Part shown: piece after piece, positions 42,152-52,880 of the stretch
Layout of the letters: every line of letters begins with the position of its first letter
Position numbering within the stretch: the first letter of the stretch is position 1
NCBI GenBank assembly: GCA_944319795.1
Contig: CALUFA010000001.1
Coordinates: forward strand, 1-64,000
Source of the DNA: an uncultured Prevotella sp.
Lineage (GTDB): Bacteria; Bacteroidota; Bacteroidia; Bacteroidales; Bacteroidaceae
Length of the DNA: 64,000 nucleotides
Direction: 5' to 3'
Translations under genes and position numbers: made by a program
Notes under the pieces: model-generated
Told to the model about the DNA's origin: nothing
Database searches by the model: none
Seen by the model: only the letters and a program-made list of their open reading frames with translations

Positions 42152-42868
42152 TCATTCCTGGCCTTCCTGCATCTTGCGGATTAAAGCCTGTTCGGTTTTA
42201 TTTTTGTCGGATGAATGTTTCAGAACAACGGCGTCGATGTAAAATACAATCTCTTCCGCTAAGTTCGTAATGTGGTCACCGGTACGTTCGAGTCTAAGGA
42301 AAATACCTTTAAAGTCCAAGCAAAAGGCTGCTTTGTCAGGATTCTGTGATATGTATTCGGCGAGTATCGGTGTGGCGGCGGCGTTGATGTCGTCGACTTT
42401 GTTGTCTTTTTCGAAAAGACTGTTTGCCAGTGAAATATCCTCTGTTTCAAGTGCTTTCTTTGCCGTGTCGAGCATTTCAAGAACGGCGTCTGCCATTTCT
42501 TTGAGGCGTGTTTTCTCAAGCAGTGCCGCATCTACGGGAGTACCATCCTGACGTATGATAAACCTTGCTATGTTTTCAGCGAAGTCGCCGATGCGCTCAA
42601 GGTCTGAATTAATCTTCAACATGGCGACGATGAAGCGCATGTCGATAGCCACAGGGTTATATAACACAAGGAAGTCTTCAATGTCGCAATCAAGTTTCAG
42701 CTCGTATGCATTAACCCGTTTTTCGCGTATGAGCACGTCGCCTGCCTTGTCTTTGTCTACCGTAGGGATGGCATCGCATACGTTTTTCATTTGATCATAT
42801 ACGAGCGACCACATGTCGAGTACTTCCTCACGTATGGATTTCAGTTCTTCATCAACGAATTTTACCAT
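42152..42868 (-). CDS. phoU: Phosphate transport system regulator PhoU
   Basis: 238 residues, a tandem of two PhoU-type three-helix bundles with the metal-contact acids (IERIGDFAENIARF and LERTGDHITNLAEE, the conserved ER-GD pattern). It senses transporter state and represses the Pho response. Last gene of the pstC-pstA-pstB-phoU set on the minus strand. Confidence 0.96.
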   Translation of the reverse strand: MVKFVDEELKSIREEVLDMWSLVYDQMKNVCDAIPTVDKDKAGDVLIREKRVNAYELKLDCDIEDFLVLYNPVAIDMRFIVAMLKINSDLERIGDFAENIARFIIRQDGTPVDAALLEKTRLKEMADAVLEMLDTAKKALETEDISLANSLFEKDNKVDDINAAATPILAEYISQNPDKAAFCLDFKGIFLRLERTGDHITNLAEEIVFYIDAVVLKHSSDKNKTEQALIRKMQEGQE

Positions 42869-42957
42869 GATTATTTTTTGTTTAAATATTGATAATTGAG
42901 AATAAGATTACGTTCCGCCATAGGCAAACCACGGCTTCGTCTCATTTTGATTTTAGT

Positions 42958-43710
42958 TTATCCGAACCTTCCGGTTATGTAATTTTGCGTTTCTTCTTTG
43001 CTTGGGTTTGTGAATATTTTTGTTGTTTTGTCAAACTCAATCAGCTGTCCGAGATAAAAGAAAGCCGTCTTGTCGCTTACACGGGTGGCTTGTTGCATGT
43101 TGTGTGTGACAATGACAATGGTGTAGTCTTTTTTTATCTCGTGTATAAGTTCTTCAACCTTGGCCGTTGAAATCGGGTCGAGAGCCGACGCCGGTTCGTC
43201 CATTAACAATACCGAAGGAGCTACAGCCATTGCGCGTGCTATGCAGAGGCGCTGTTGTTGTCCGCCGGATAATGCGTAAGCTGATTTCTTGAGTTTGTCT
43301 TTCACTTCGTCCCAAAGGGCTGCTCCTTTTAGTGATTTTTCTACTCGTTCGGCAATAAAGTTTTCGTCTTTCACTCCGTTTACGCGTAGTCCGTAAGCTA
43401 CATTTTCGTAAATGCTTTTTGGAAACGGGTTAGGACGTTGGAACACCATGCCTACGTTTTTCCTTAGTTCGTCTACGTTTATCGACCGGTCGTATATGTT
43501 GCGTCCGTCAATGTGTATTTCGCCTTCGAGGCGTGAGCCTGGTATAAGGTCGTTCATTCGGTTGAACAGGCGCAGGAACGTTGACTTTCCGCAACCTGAT
43601 GGACCGATGAATGCTACGACTTCGTTTTCTTCTATGTTCATGTTGATTTTCTTTAAGGCGTGGAACGCCCCGTAATAGAAGTCGACGTTTTTTGCTTCAA
43701 TTTTGCTCAT
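42958..43710 (-). CDS. pstB: Phosphate ABC transporter ATP-binding protein
   Basis: 250 residues. Walker [10 protein letters not shown] (about 33-41), ABC signature LSGGQQQR, Walker [13 protein letters not shown], and the switch His in [10 protein letters not shown]. It powers phosphate import through PstC-PstA. Full length. Confidence 0.98.
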   Translation of the reverse strand: MSKIEAKNVDFYYGAFHALKKINMNIEENEVVAFIGPSGCGKSTFLRLFNRMNDLIPGSRLEGEIHIDGRNIYDRSINVDELRKNVGMVFQRPNPFPKSIYENVAYGLRVNGVKDENFIAERVEKSLKGAALWDEVKDKLKKSAYALSGGQQQRLCIARAMAVAPSVLLMDEPASALDPISTAKVEELIHEIKKDYTIVIVTHNMQQATRVSDKTAFFYLGQLIEFDKTTKIFTNPSKEETQNYITGRFG

Positions 43711-43802
43711 ATCCGTTAATTTTATAATTTAGAGTTGAGAATGGAGAATCAATTGATCATCGGTTTTCCCATTTTCATGTCTAAAATGATTTGTCATTTA
43801 TG

Positions 43803-44693
43803 TTAATTTGTTTTCAATTTGTTTTGAAAATAGTTGCGTAAGGCGTTTGCCAGCAGGTTTACGAAAAGGATGATTATTATCAATACTAACGCCGTGCCGT
43901 ATGCTATTGGGATTTGTTTCTCCATATCCGTGCCACTGGTTGCAAGCACGTATAGGTGGTAAGGCAGTGCCATGCATTGGTCGAATACGCTTTGTGGAAG
44001 TTGTGGCAGGAAGTAAGCCGCACATGTGAACAGGATTGGGGCCGTCTCACCAGACACGCGGCCGAGGGCGAGAATCAGTCCTGTGATGACGTTCGGCATA
44101 GCCATGGGTAAGATAACTTTACGTATCGTCTGCAGTTTTGTCGCTCCAAGGGCAAGGCTTCCTTCACGGAAACTGTCGGGAATGGCCTTAAGTGCCTCTT
44201 CCGTCGTCCTGATAACGAGCGGCAATGCGAGTAAACCGAGCGTAAGCGAACCGGCAAGTATGCTGTCGCCGAAGCCAAAGAAATTGACGAACAGCGACAT
44301 TCCGAACAATCCGAATACTATTGAAGGAATGCCGGCCAAGTTGTTTGTCATCATTCGGATGAACCTTACTACGCGTCCGCTTTTTGCGTATTCGTGCATA
44401 TATATGCCGCTCATGATTCCTAACGGGAATGCGAATAGTGCACTGCCGATCATTAGATAAAACGTGCCGACGATTGCGGGCCATATACCTCCGCCTTTCA
44501 TTCCGTCAGTTGGAGGCGTTGTTATGAAATCCCAATTCAGGACACCAATGCCTTTTATTATGATAAAAGCTAAAATAATGAATAATATCGTGACTATCAC
44601 TCCGCTCAGTATGCGGAAAATTCCGAAAGCTATCTTCTCTGACAGGATTTTGCTTTTGTGGTTGCCTGCTTGAAGTATTTTTTCGCTATCCAT
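43803..44693 (-). CDS. pstA: Phosphate ABC transporter permease PstA
   Basis: 296 residues with six membrane helices. The permease loop contacting PstB is present (EALKAIPDSFREGSLALGATKLQTIRKVILPMAMP). Operon with pstC upstream and pstB downstream. Confidence 0.96.
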   Translation of the reverse strand: MDSEKILQAGNHKSKILSEKIAFGIFRILSGVIVTILFIILAFIIIKGIGVLNWDFITTPPTDGMKGGGIWPAIVGTFYLMIGSALFAFPLGIMSGIYMHEYAKSGRVVRFIRMMTNNLAGIPSIVFGLFGMSLFVNFFGFGDSILAGSLTLGLLALPLVIRTTEEALKAIPDSFREGSLALGATKLQTIRKVILPMAMPNVITGLILALGRVSGETAPILFTCAAYFLPQLPQSVFDQCMALPYHLYVLATSGTDMEKQIPIAYGTALVLIIIILFVNLLANALRNYFQNKLKTN

Positions 44694-44728
44694 GATTTTT
44701 AATTATGTAAAAGTTGTGGAAATGAAGT

Positions 44729-45916
44729 TTATTTCTTATTCTTTGCCGAGATATATTCAACGCTTGAATTAATTATCAGGGTGATGAAGAACAACACTAC
44801 GCCGAGCAAGAACAGTGATTGGTAGTGTGGGCCTCCGGCAGGAGCTTCTCCAAGTTCAGCAGCAATTGTTGCAGGGATTGTGCGTAAGGGGTCGGTGATG
44901 GATAGAGGTATGACGGCTGCATTGCCTGTAACCATCAGTACGGCCATCGTTTCGCCAAAAGCGCGGCCAATGCCGAGCACAATGGCTGAGGTTATACCGG
45001 AAATGGAGTATGGCATGACAACCTTATAAATAGTCTGCCATCGTGATGCTCCAAGTGCAAGACTTGCTTCGCGTTGTGAGCGTGGGCAGTTTAACATAGC
45101 GTCTTGGCTTACAGTGATGATTGTAGGCAGTGCCATTATTGCCAGTACCAAAGCACCGGCGAGTCCGCTTTCGCCTACTGGCAGTCCGAATACGTCTTGC
45201 AACAGCGGAACAACAACGATTAGGCCGAAGAAACCATATACGACTGAAGGTATTCCGTTGAGCAACTCGATAACTGGTTTTAGTATTTTTCGCATCTTCT
45301 CCGAGGCGACCTCCGACATGTATATTGATACGGCCAAACCAAAAGGCAAGGCGAACAATATTGCGAATACGGTGACCCATACAGTGCCGAGTATGAGGGG
45401 CATGAATCCGAATTGAGGTGCCGGAGTTGCCGTTGGGAACCATTCACCACCGAAAAAAACTTCCGAACCTGATATGCGGTGGTCTTCAAGTTTTTTTCCT
45501 GTAAAGTCTTTATTTATAAAACTTTCAGGGACAAATGCTATTATGCCGTCGTTCTTATTTATAAGGATCTCTATGCATTGCGAAGCGTTTTCATAGTTTT
45601 TGCCTAATTGTTCTTCTGTGAAATACTTTTGCATGTCGTCAAAGCGGAAAAGCATTATTTTTTCATTTTTTCCGCCAACGTCTTTCCAGTTTGTGACATC
45701 TTCGTCAAAGATTTCCTTGATTTGTTTAGCGTTAAGTTCGTCAACAGGGTTGTCTTTGTTTACAACGAGTACGTAACCGTCTTCGATTGTTTTCTGTGAG
45801 AACAAGCCAAAGCCTTCAGAGAACAAAAATAGTACGATGAGTAATATAATCACGCTGGTAAGGAAACCGCTACATGTGATAATTCCCGTTACTATCTTTT
45901 CAAGAATTTTTTTCAT
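44729..45916 (-). CDS. pstC: Phosphate ABC transporter permease PstC with an inserted substrate-binding-like segment
   Basis: 395 residues from ATG 45916, about 100 longer than common PstC. After the first helix (residues 9-35) comes an insert of about 110 residues, VLVVNKDNPVDELNAKQIKEIFDEDVTNWKDVGG, resembling the phosphate-binding protein PstS (compare LTREQLEAIFRGKITNW in this window). The rest is a standard PstC permease with EASLALGASRWQTIYKVVMPY. The insert faces the periplasm and may help receive phosphate from PstS. First gene of the minus-strand operon. Confidence 0.94.
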   Translation of the reverse strand: MKKILEKIVTGIITCSGFLTSVIILLIVLFLFSEGFGLFSQKTIEDGYVLVVNKDNPVDELNAKQIKEIFDEDVTNWKDVGGKNEKIMLFRFDDMQKYFTEEQLGKNYENASQCIEILINKNDGIIAFVPESFINKDFTGKKLEDHRISGSEVFFGGEWFPTATPAPQFGFMPLILGTVWVTVFAILFALPFGLAVSIYMSEVASEKMRKILKPVIELLNGIPSVVYGFFGLIVVVPLLQDVFGLPVGESGLAGALVLAIMALPTIITVSQDAMLNCPRSQREASLALGASRWQTIYKVVMPYSISGITSAIVLGIGRAFGETMAVLMVTGNAAVIPLSITDPLRTIPATIAAELGEAPAGGPHYQSLFLLGVVLFFITLIINSSVEYISAKNKK

Positions 45917-45945
45917 AATGGTTTTACTTTTTATGTTTCCGCAGG

Positions 45946-45953
45946 CAAAAGTA
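45946..45953 (-). promoter_or_regulatory. -7 box of pstC (TACTTTTG)
   Basis: Minus-strand TACTTTTG at 45953-45946. The phased GTAAC/GTTAC repeats lie directly upstream, from 45964. Confidence 0.55.
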
Positions 45954-45963
45954 GGGTTTCGTC

Positions 45964-46001
45964 GTAACGAACGTGTGACACGCACGTTACAATAATGTTA
46001 C
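45964..46001 (-). promoter_or_regulatory. Candidate Pho box for pstC: four repeats with 11-bp spacing
   Basis: The pentamers GTAAC, GTGAC, GTTAC and GTTAC occur at 45964, 45975, 45986 and 45997, an exact 11-bp step. Read on the minus strand they are GTAAC, GTAAC, GTCAC and GTTAC, the direction matching the plus-strand set at 46023. Direct repeats with 11-bp phasing are how PhoB-type dimers bind side by side. Confidence 0.6.
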
Positions 46002-46022
46002 GGCGGCGCAACGGTAGCCGTT

Positions 46023-46049
46023 GTAACTTGAATGTAACGCATGCGTAAC
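46023..46049 (+). promoter_or_regulatory. Candidate Pho box for pstS: three repeats with 11-bp spacing
   Basis: GTAAC at 46023-46027, 46034-46038 and 46045-46049, an exact 11-bp step, about 23 bp upstream of a -7-like TATTTCG at 46072-46078 and 58 bp upstream of the pstS ATG. Together with the opposite-strand set it makes a divergent regulatory region. Confidence 0.6.
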
Positions 46050-46106
46050 CGTGATGAAAATCTGAAAATGTTATTTCGCAGCAGAAATCTAAAAATATGT
46101 AATGAA

Positions 46107-46943
46107 ATGAGATTCTTAAGACTTTTGATTATCGGTTTTGTTTCTGTTTTTTCCGTAAATGTTTCCGGGCAAAAGATAAAAGGTAGCGATACTGTGTTGC
46201 CTGTGTCACAGGAAGGTGCGGAAGTTTATATGAAGCTGAATCCACAAGCACGAGTGACTGTTACAGGCGGTGGCTCAGGTGTCGGAATATCCGCATTGAT
46301 GGATGGTACGACCGATATTGCGATGGCTTCTCGTTCGATTAAGTTCAATGAACGTGTGAAGATTGGTAAAAGCGGTAAGCATTTGCGTGAGGCTGTGATT
46401 GCTTATGACGCTTTGGCGGTTATCGTTAATCCTGAAAACCCGATTTCCCATCTTACACGCGAGCAGCTTGAGGCGATTTTCCGTGGAAAGATTACGAATT
46501 GGAATCAGGTGAAGGATTATTATACGGGTAAATACGGCCCCGACCTTAAGATAATTGTTTATTCGCGCGAGACGTCTTCAGGTACTTATGAGTTTTTCAA
46601 GACGAGCGTGCTTCATGAGAAGAATTATATGGCCGGGGTGCTTTCAATGCCGGCCACGGGCGCTGTAATCCAGTCGGTAAGCCAAACACTCGGAGCCATT
46701 GGGTATGTAGGCATGGCTTACATAAATAAAAACGTGAAAGCTATAAAGGTTTCTTACGACGGCAAGCACTTTGTCTATCCGACAATGGACATGGGCCGCC
46801 GCCACATTTATCCGATTATCCGTGAGCTTTATTATTATTATACGGCCGATAAAGCAAAAGTTGTTGAACCGTTTATCAATTTCCTTCTCTCTCCGAAAGG
46901 ACAGCAGATAGTCATGAAGAGCGGTTATGTTCCGGCAAAATAG
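46107..46943 (+). CDS. pstS: Phosphate-binding periplasmic protein
   Basis: 278 residues from ATG 46107, with a signal peptide (about 1-21, ending VNVSGQ). Phosphate-site motifs: KGSDTVLPVSQ, GGGSGVGISALMDGTTDIAMASR and YSRETSSGTYEFF. It binds phosphate and delivers it to PstC-PstA. Divergent from pstC, with phased repeats between them. Confidence 0.95.
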   Translation: MRFLRLLIIGFVSVFSVNVSGQKIKGSDTVLPVSQEGAEVYMKLNPQARVTVTGGGSGVGISALMDGTTDIAMASRSIKFNERVKIGKSGKHLREAVIAYDALAVIVNPENPISHLTREQLEAIFRGKITNWNQVKDYYTGKYGPDLKIIVYSRETSSGTYEFFKTSVLHEKNYMAGVLSMPATGAVIQSVSQTLGAIGYVGMAYINKNVKAIKVSYDGKHFVYPTMDMGRRHIYPIIRELYYYYTADKAKVVEPFINFLLSPKGQQIVMKSGYVPAK

Positions 46944-46964
46944 GATGAGGCCGGGATACGTTAT

Positions 46965-47000
46965 AAGCCCCACCTTGCCATTCAAGCAAAGGTGGGGCTT
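46965..47000. terminator. Bidirectional terminator between pstS and clpC
   Basis: AAGCCCCACCTT (46965-46976) pairs with AAGGTGGGGCTT (46989-47000) around a 12-nt loop, followed by TAGTTT. It lies between two convergent genes. Confidence 0.85.
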
Positions 47001-47029
47001 TAGTTTCCGCTTACGTCATGGTTAAGTTG

Positions 47030-49579
<2,550 letters not shown>

Positions 49580-49669
49580 GTAATGATGATGGTTCTTGTT
49601 GAATCTGTTTACCTGCAATTTAGTGCCATTGATGCGGCTGTCATATTTATATGTTATACCTGTCTTAAT

Positions 49670-49778
49670 CTTATCTTCTGCAAAGATAATGCAAATGAGC
49701 GGAATGAGAGCTTGCTCTTAAATTCCCGAGTGCAGCTTATCTTCTGCAAAGATAATGCAAATTGGTTGCAGTGCAAAA
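49670..49778 (-). promoter_or_regulatory. Duplicated promoter/operator region of clpC
   Basis: A 27-bp sequence, CTTATCTTCTGCAAAGATAA plus TGCAAAT, is repeated at 49670-49696 and 49736-49762, 66 bp apart. On the minus strand each contains TATCTTTG (49688-49681 and 49754-49747). The upstream copy also has CAAAA (minus TTTTG) at 49774-49778, at exactly 19 bp spacing. Within each copy TTATCTT and AAGATAA form a palindrome that overlaps the -7 box, as an operator would. Confidence 0.7.
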
Positions 49779-49910
49779 CTTTTTCATTTGTTTTTATGAC
49801 ATTTACCTATTACATGGAAGTTATTGCAAAAATTGTGCCACATTGGGGCCTTATGTCGGCTTTTGTGTTGCTTGCATGTGAAAATGATAAGGAATACATG
49901 CAAACTGAAA

Positions 49911-49998
49911 GGTTGTCTTTTAGCTCTCAATATGCTGCCTTTTACACGATGAAATACGGCATATTGCGTTGTAATACATGGCTTTTCGTATTCTGATT
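49911..49998. repeat. 22-bp periodic repeat array (copy 5)
   Basis: Four units at 49911, 49933, 49955 and 49977: GGTTGTCTTTT..., TGCTGCCTTTT...GAAA, TACGGCATATT..., and CATGGCTTTTC.... It lies between the clpC promoter and the convergent GH57 gene. Confidence 0.6.
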
Positions 49999-50061
49999 TA
50001 TTTCATGTCGTTTTTGGGGTCTAGCCTTTCTATGATGTAGGCGAGTATTGTTCAAAAATGA

Positions 50062-50095
50062 AAGCAGCCTGACGGTGTTATCCGCCAGGCTGCTT
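50062..50095 (-). terminator. Terminator of the glycogen operon
   Basis: AAGCAGCCTGacgg (50062-50075) pairs with ccgCCAGGCTGCTT (to 50095); on the minus strand it is followed by CATTTTTG. It lies about 58 nt past the GH57 stop. Confidence 0.75.
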
Positions 50096-50152
50096 CGCAT
50101 GCTTTAAAATTATCTTAAAAATATATTTGGCTGTCGATTCTGCCTTATATGA

Positions 50153-51541
50153 CTATTCGGCTGCAGGCTTAGCTGTTTTCGATGTGGCCTTTTTAGCTGT
50201 TGTCTTAGTTTTTTCCACTTTGGCTTTCAACTTCGTCTCGGCAGCTTGCATCTTTTCCACCTTTGCTTTCAATCGGTCGATTTCCTTGTCTTTCATCTCG
50301 ATTTCGTCGCCCTGGTTCTTGATCGTAGTAAGCAGGGAGTTAAGTTCGTCGTTGTCGATTTCTTCGGGATACAGTGAATTTACACGGTTGATGAAGTCGC
50401 CGAGAATATTCATGTAATTGGTGAATGCGTCGAACGGAGAACTGTAAATGCCACGGTCGAGGCCAACGTTTGACGGTTTGGTCGTCATGAAACGGAAGTT
50501 GTTGCTTGCCTGCAGATAGTCCCAGTCTTGGTTTATGCGCGGATCGTTGGCAATGCGCAAGCGGTCGGCTACGCTGTAAAGTTTGTTGAAGGCTTCACGT
50601 TGCATCGGGTTCCCTAACCAGCAGCTTATGTCGCGCTCTTCGTCAACCCATGACAACGTATCGGGCACGTCGAGATTGCCGACGCTGTTCATCTTAAGGC
50701 AAATCTCTGTCGGAGTAGAGAAAGTGATGCCCTTTTCCTTGGCGTAAGCCGGCAATGCCTTGATAAATTCAAGGATGTTAGATGACAACGGTTGTGCGAT
50801 GCCGAGAGCTGAAAGTTCCATAAAGATGTTGATAACTTGCTCGTTCTCAGGCATTGACGCAATTCGGTTAATGTAATTGTCTGCGAATAGTGGATAACCT
50901 TCCCAATCGCTGTTGTTGAAGCGAAGGCTTATGTCGTCGCTCAAGTCAACGTCGCGGAGCAACAGCTTGAGGTTGGGAGCTATGGCGCAGTTGTAAACAT
51001 AGTGGGGCGATTTCCATCCGAGTACGTGCTTTGCCCCTTCAGTCAGCATTCCTTTGAAGCCCATTGCCGCAGCCTGTCCGCCAATGTCGTCGCTGTATAT
51101 TAGTGAAGAGTTGCGCAGTACGGTCGGTTTCTTGCCGAAATACTCTTCCATTTTAGCTGCCTGCTTCTTCACGTCGGCGGCGAATGCTTCTTCGTTTACC
51201 AACGACGAAAGACCGTGCGAATACGGTTCAGCCAGGAATTCAACGCAGCCCGTGTCGTTCAGTTCTTGCAGCTTGGTGATGACTTGTGGCGCATGCATTT
51301 CTAATTGCTCAAGACCTACGCCTGAGATTGAGAATGCAACTTTGAAGTATTTGCCGTTGTTTTTTATCATCTCAAGGAACGTGTTCAGAGCCGGCATGTA
51401 TGAACGCTCGGCAATGTCGCTGATGCTGCGCTCGTTTTCGTAGTCGTCATAATAATAGTGGTCTGTGCCTATGTCGAAAAAACGATAGCGCTTGAGATGT
51501 ATGATTTGGTGAATCTCAAAATATAAGCATATTGTTTTCAT
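50153..51541 (-). CDS. Glycoside hydrolase family 57 alpha-amylase-like enzyme
   Basis: 462 residues. GH57 starts: CLYFEIHQIIHLKRYRFFDIGTDHYYYDDY, with a following GHGLSSL-type motif (EPYSHGLSSL). The C-terminal about 60 residues form a Lys/Glu coiled coil ending in a Lys/Ala/Thr tail (KTTAKKATSKTAKPAAE), an unusual addition, perhaps for binding or assembly. It probably cleaves alpha-1,4-glucan, with the upstream GT4 and debranching enzyme. Last gene of the three. Confidence 0.9.
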   Translation of the reverse strand: MKTICLYFEIHQIIHLKRYRFFDIGTDHYYYDDYENERSISDIAERSYMPALNTFLEMIKNNGKYFKVAFSISGVGLEQLEMHAPQVITKLQELNDTGCVEFLAEPYSHGLSSLVNEEAFAADVKKQAAKMEEYFGKKPTVLRNSSLIYSDDIGGQAAAMGFKGMLTEGAKHVLGWKSPHYVYNCAIAPNLKLLLRDVDLSDDISLRFNNSDWEGYPLFADNYINRIASMPENEQVINIFMELSALGIAQPLSSNILEFIKALPAYAKEKGITFSTPTEICLKMNSVGNLDVPDTLSWVDEERDISCWLGNPMQREAFNKLYSVADRLRIANDPRINQDWDYLQASNNFRFMTTKPSNVGLDRGIYSSPFDAFTNYMNILGDFINRVNSLYPEEIDNDELNSLLTTIKNQGDEIEMKDKEIDRLKAKVEKMQAAETKLKAKVEKTKTTAKKATSKTAKPAAE

Positions 51542-51593
51542 TGCTCTGTTTCTTTTTGGTTAGTTAATTGATTTAAAGTTGTTTTTTCACGGT

Positions 51594-52868
51594 CTAACTC
51601 CTTATGCCTAAGGTGCGCTCGTAGAGTTCGCGTATCCATAAGCCGACCTTTTCCCAAGTTATTTGGTCAACTTCGCGTTTTCCTTCGGTTTGCAGATAAT
51701 TGAAAAGGCTGTCATTGTGGCAAATTGAGTAGATAGCGTCGGCAAGTGCGTGTATGTCCCAATAGTCCACTTTAATGCAGTTTGTCAGAATCTCGGCGCA
51801 TCCGCTCTGTTTTGAGATGATGCTCGGCGTGCCGCACTGCATGGCTTCGAGCGGTGAAATACCGAAAGGTTCGCTTACAGAAGGCATTACGTATACGTCT
51901 GAGTCCTTAAGGCATTCATATACCTGTTTGCCGCGCATGAATCCAGGGAAGTGGAAGCGGTCGGCAATGCCTCGCTCGGCGGCAAGGTATATCATGGCAT
52001 CCATCATGTCGCCGCTGCCGGCCATGCAGAAACGGACGTTGCGTGTACGGTGGAGCACCATATTGGCAGCCTCGACAAAGTATTCCGGCCCTTTCTGCAT
52101 TGTAATGCGTCCGAGGAACGTCACGACCTTTTCTTTGTTTGTGTGGTCAGGACGTGGTATGTCTTGGAGCTCTTGGCGCAATGGATACACGGCGTTATGC
52201 ACAGTGAAGCATTTGCGCGGGTCTTGATAGTAATGGTTGATAACTGTCTGTCGTGTCAGTTCGCTGACGCACATGATGCAGTCGGCGTTGTCCATTCCGT
52301 CTTTTTCTATCGAGTAAACGGTCGGGTTGACATTTCCGCGACTACGGTCGAAGTCTGTTGCATGTACGTGTATGCACAATGGTTTGCCGCTAACCTGCTT
52401 GGCATGTATTCCTGCGGGATAAGTAAGCCAGTCGTGTGCGTGGATGATGTCAAATTCCTGTTGGCGTGCTACGACGCCTGCAACTATCGAATAATTGTTG
52501 ATTTCACTGTGCAGCTGGTTGTCAAGGTATTTACCGGAGAACTCTATGCATCCCAAGTCGTTCACCAACATATAGTTGAAGTCGGCGTAGATGTGGTCGC
52601 GTAGGCTGTAATACATCTCCGGCGTAGTCATGTTGCCCAGCCTTCCTTTAAGGTAGTCGTAATTTACGTCGCGGTAAACGATTGGCACCTCGTTCATCGC
52701 TATTATGTTCATGAAACTTTTGTCTTCGTCGCCCCAGGGCCTTGGAAGGCAAAAGGTTATCTCCATGTCGCTTTGTTCTGAAAGCCCCTTAGTTATACCA
52801 TAGCTGGCTGTACCGAGGCCTCCGAGTATATGAGGAGGAAACTCCCAACCAAACATTAATACTTTCAT
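51594..52868 (-). CDS. GT4-family glycosyltransferase, glycogen synthase-like
   Basis: 424 residues. N-terminal MKVLMFGWEFPPHILGGLGTASYGITKGL is the GT-B acceptor motif, and the C-terminal EPFGISPLEAMQCGTPSIISKQSG carries the nucleotide-sugar-binding Glu. Size and context, between GH57 and a debranching enzyme, suggest a glycogen or alpha-glucan synthase. Adjacent genes are separated by only 12 and 52 nt, so a single mRNA is likely. Confidence 0.92.
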   Translation of the reverse strand: MKVLMFGWEFPPHILGGLGTASYGITKGLSEQSDMEITFCLPRPWGDEDKSFMNIIAMNEVPIVYRDVNYDYLKGRLGNMTTPEMYYSLRDHIYADFNYMLVNDLGCIEFSGKYLDNQLHSEINNYSIVAGVVARQQEFDIIHAHDWLTYPAGIHAKQVSGKPLCIHVHATDFDRSRGNVNPTVYSIEKDGMDNADCIMCVSELTRQTVINHYYQDPRKCFTVHNAVYPLRQELQDIPRPDHTNKEKVVTFLGRITMQKGPEYFVEAANMVLHRTRNVRFCMAGSGDMMDAMIYLAAERGIADRFHFPGFMRGKQVYECLKDSDVYVMPSVSEPFGISPLEAMQCGTPSIISKQSGCAEILTNCIKVDYWDIHALADAIYSICHNDSLFNYLQTEGKREVDQITWEKVGLWIRELYERTLGIRS

Positions 52869-52880
52869 ATCGCTCCTCCT

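Noticed and set aside
46107-46943. pstS as a lipoprotein
   Set aside because: The signal sequence ends VNVSGQ with no lipobox cysteine, so a soluble periplasmic protein is the better call.
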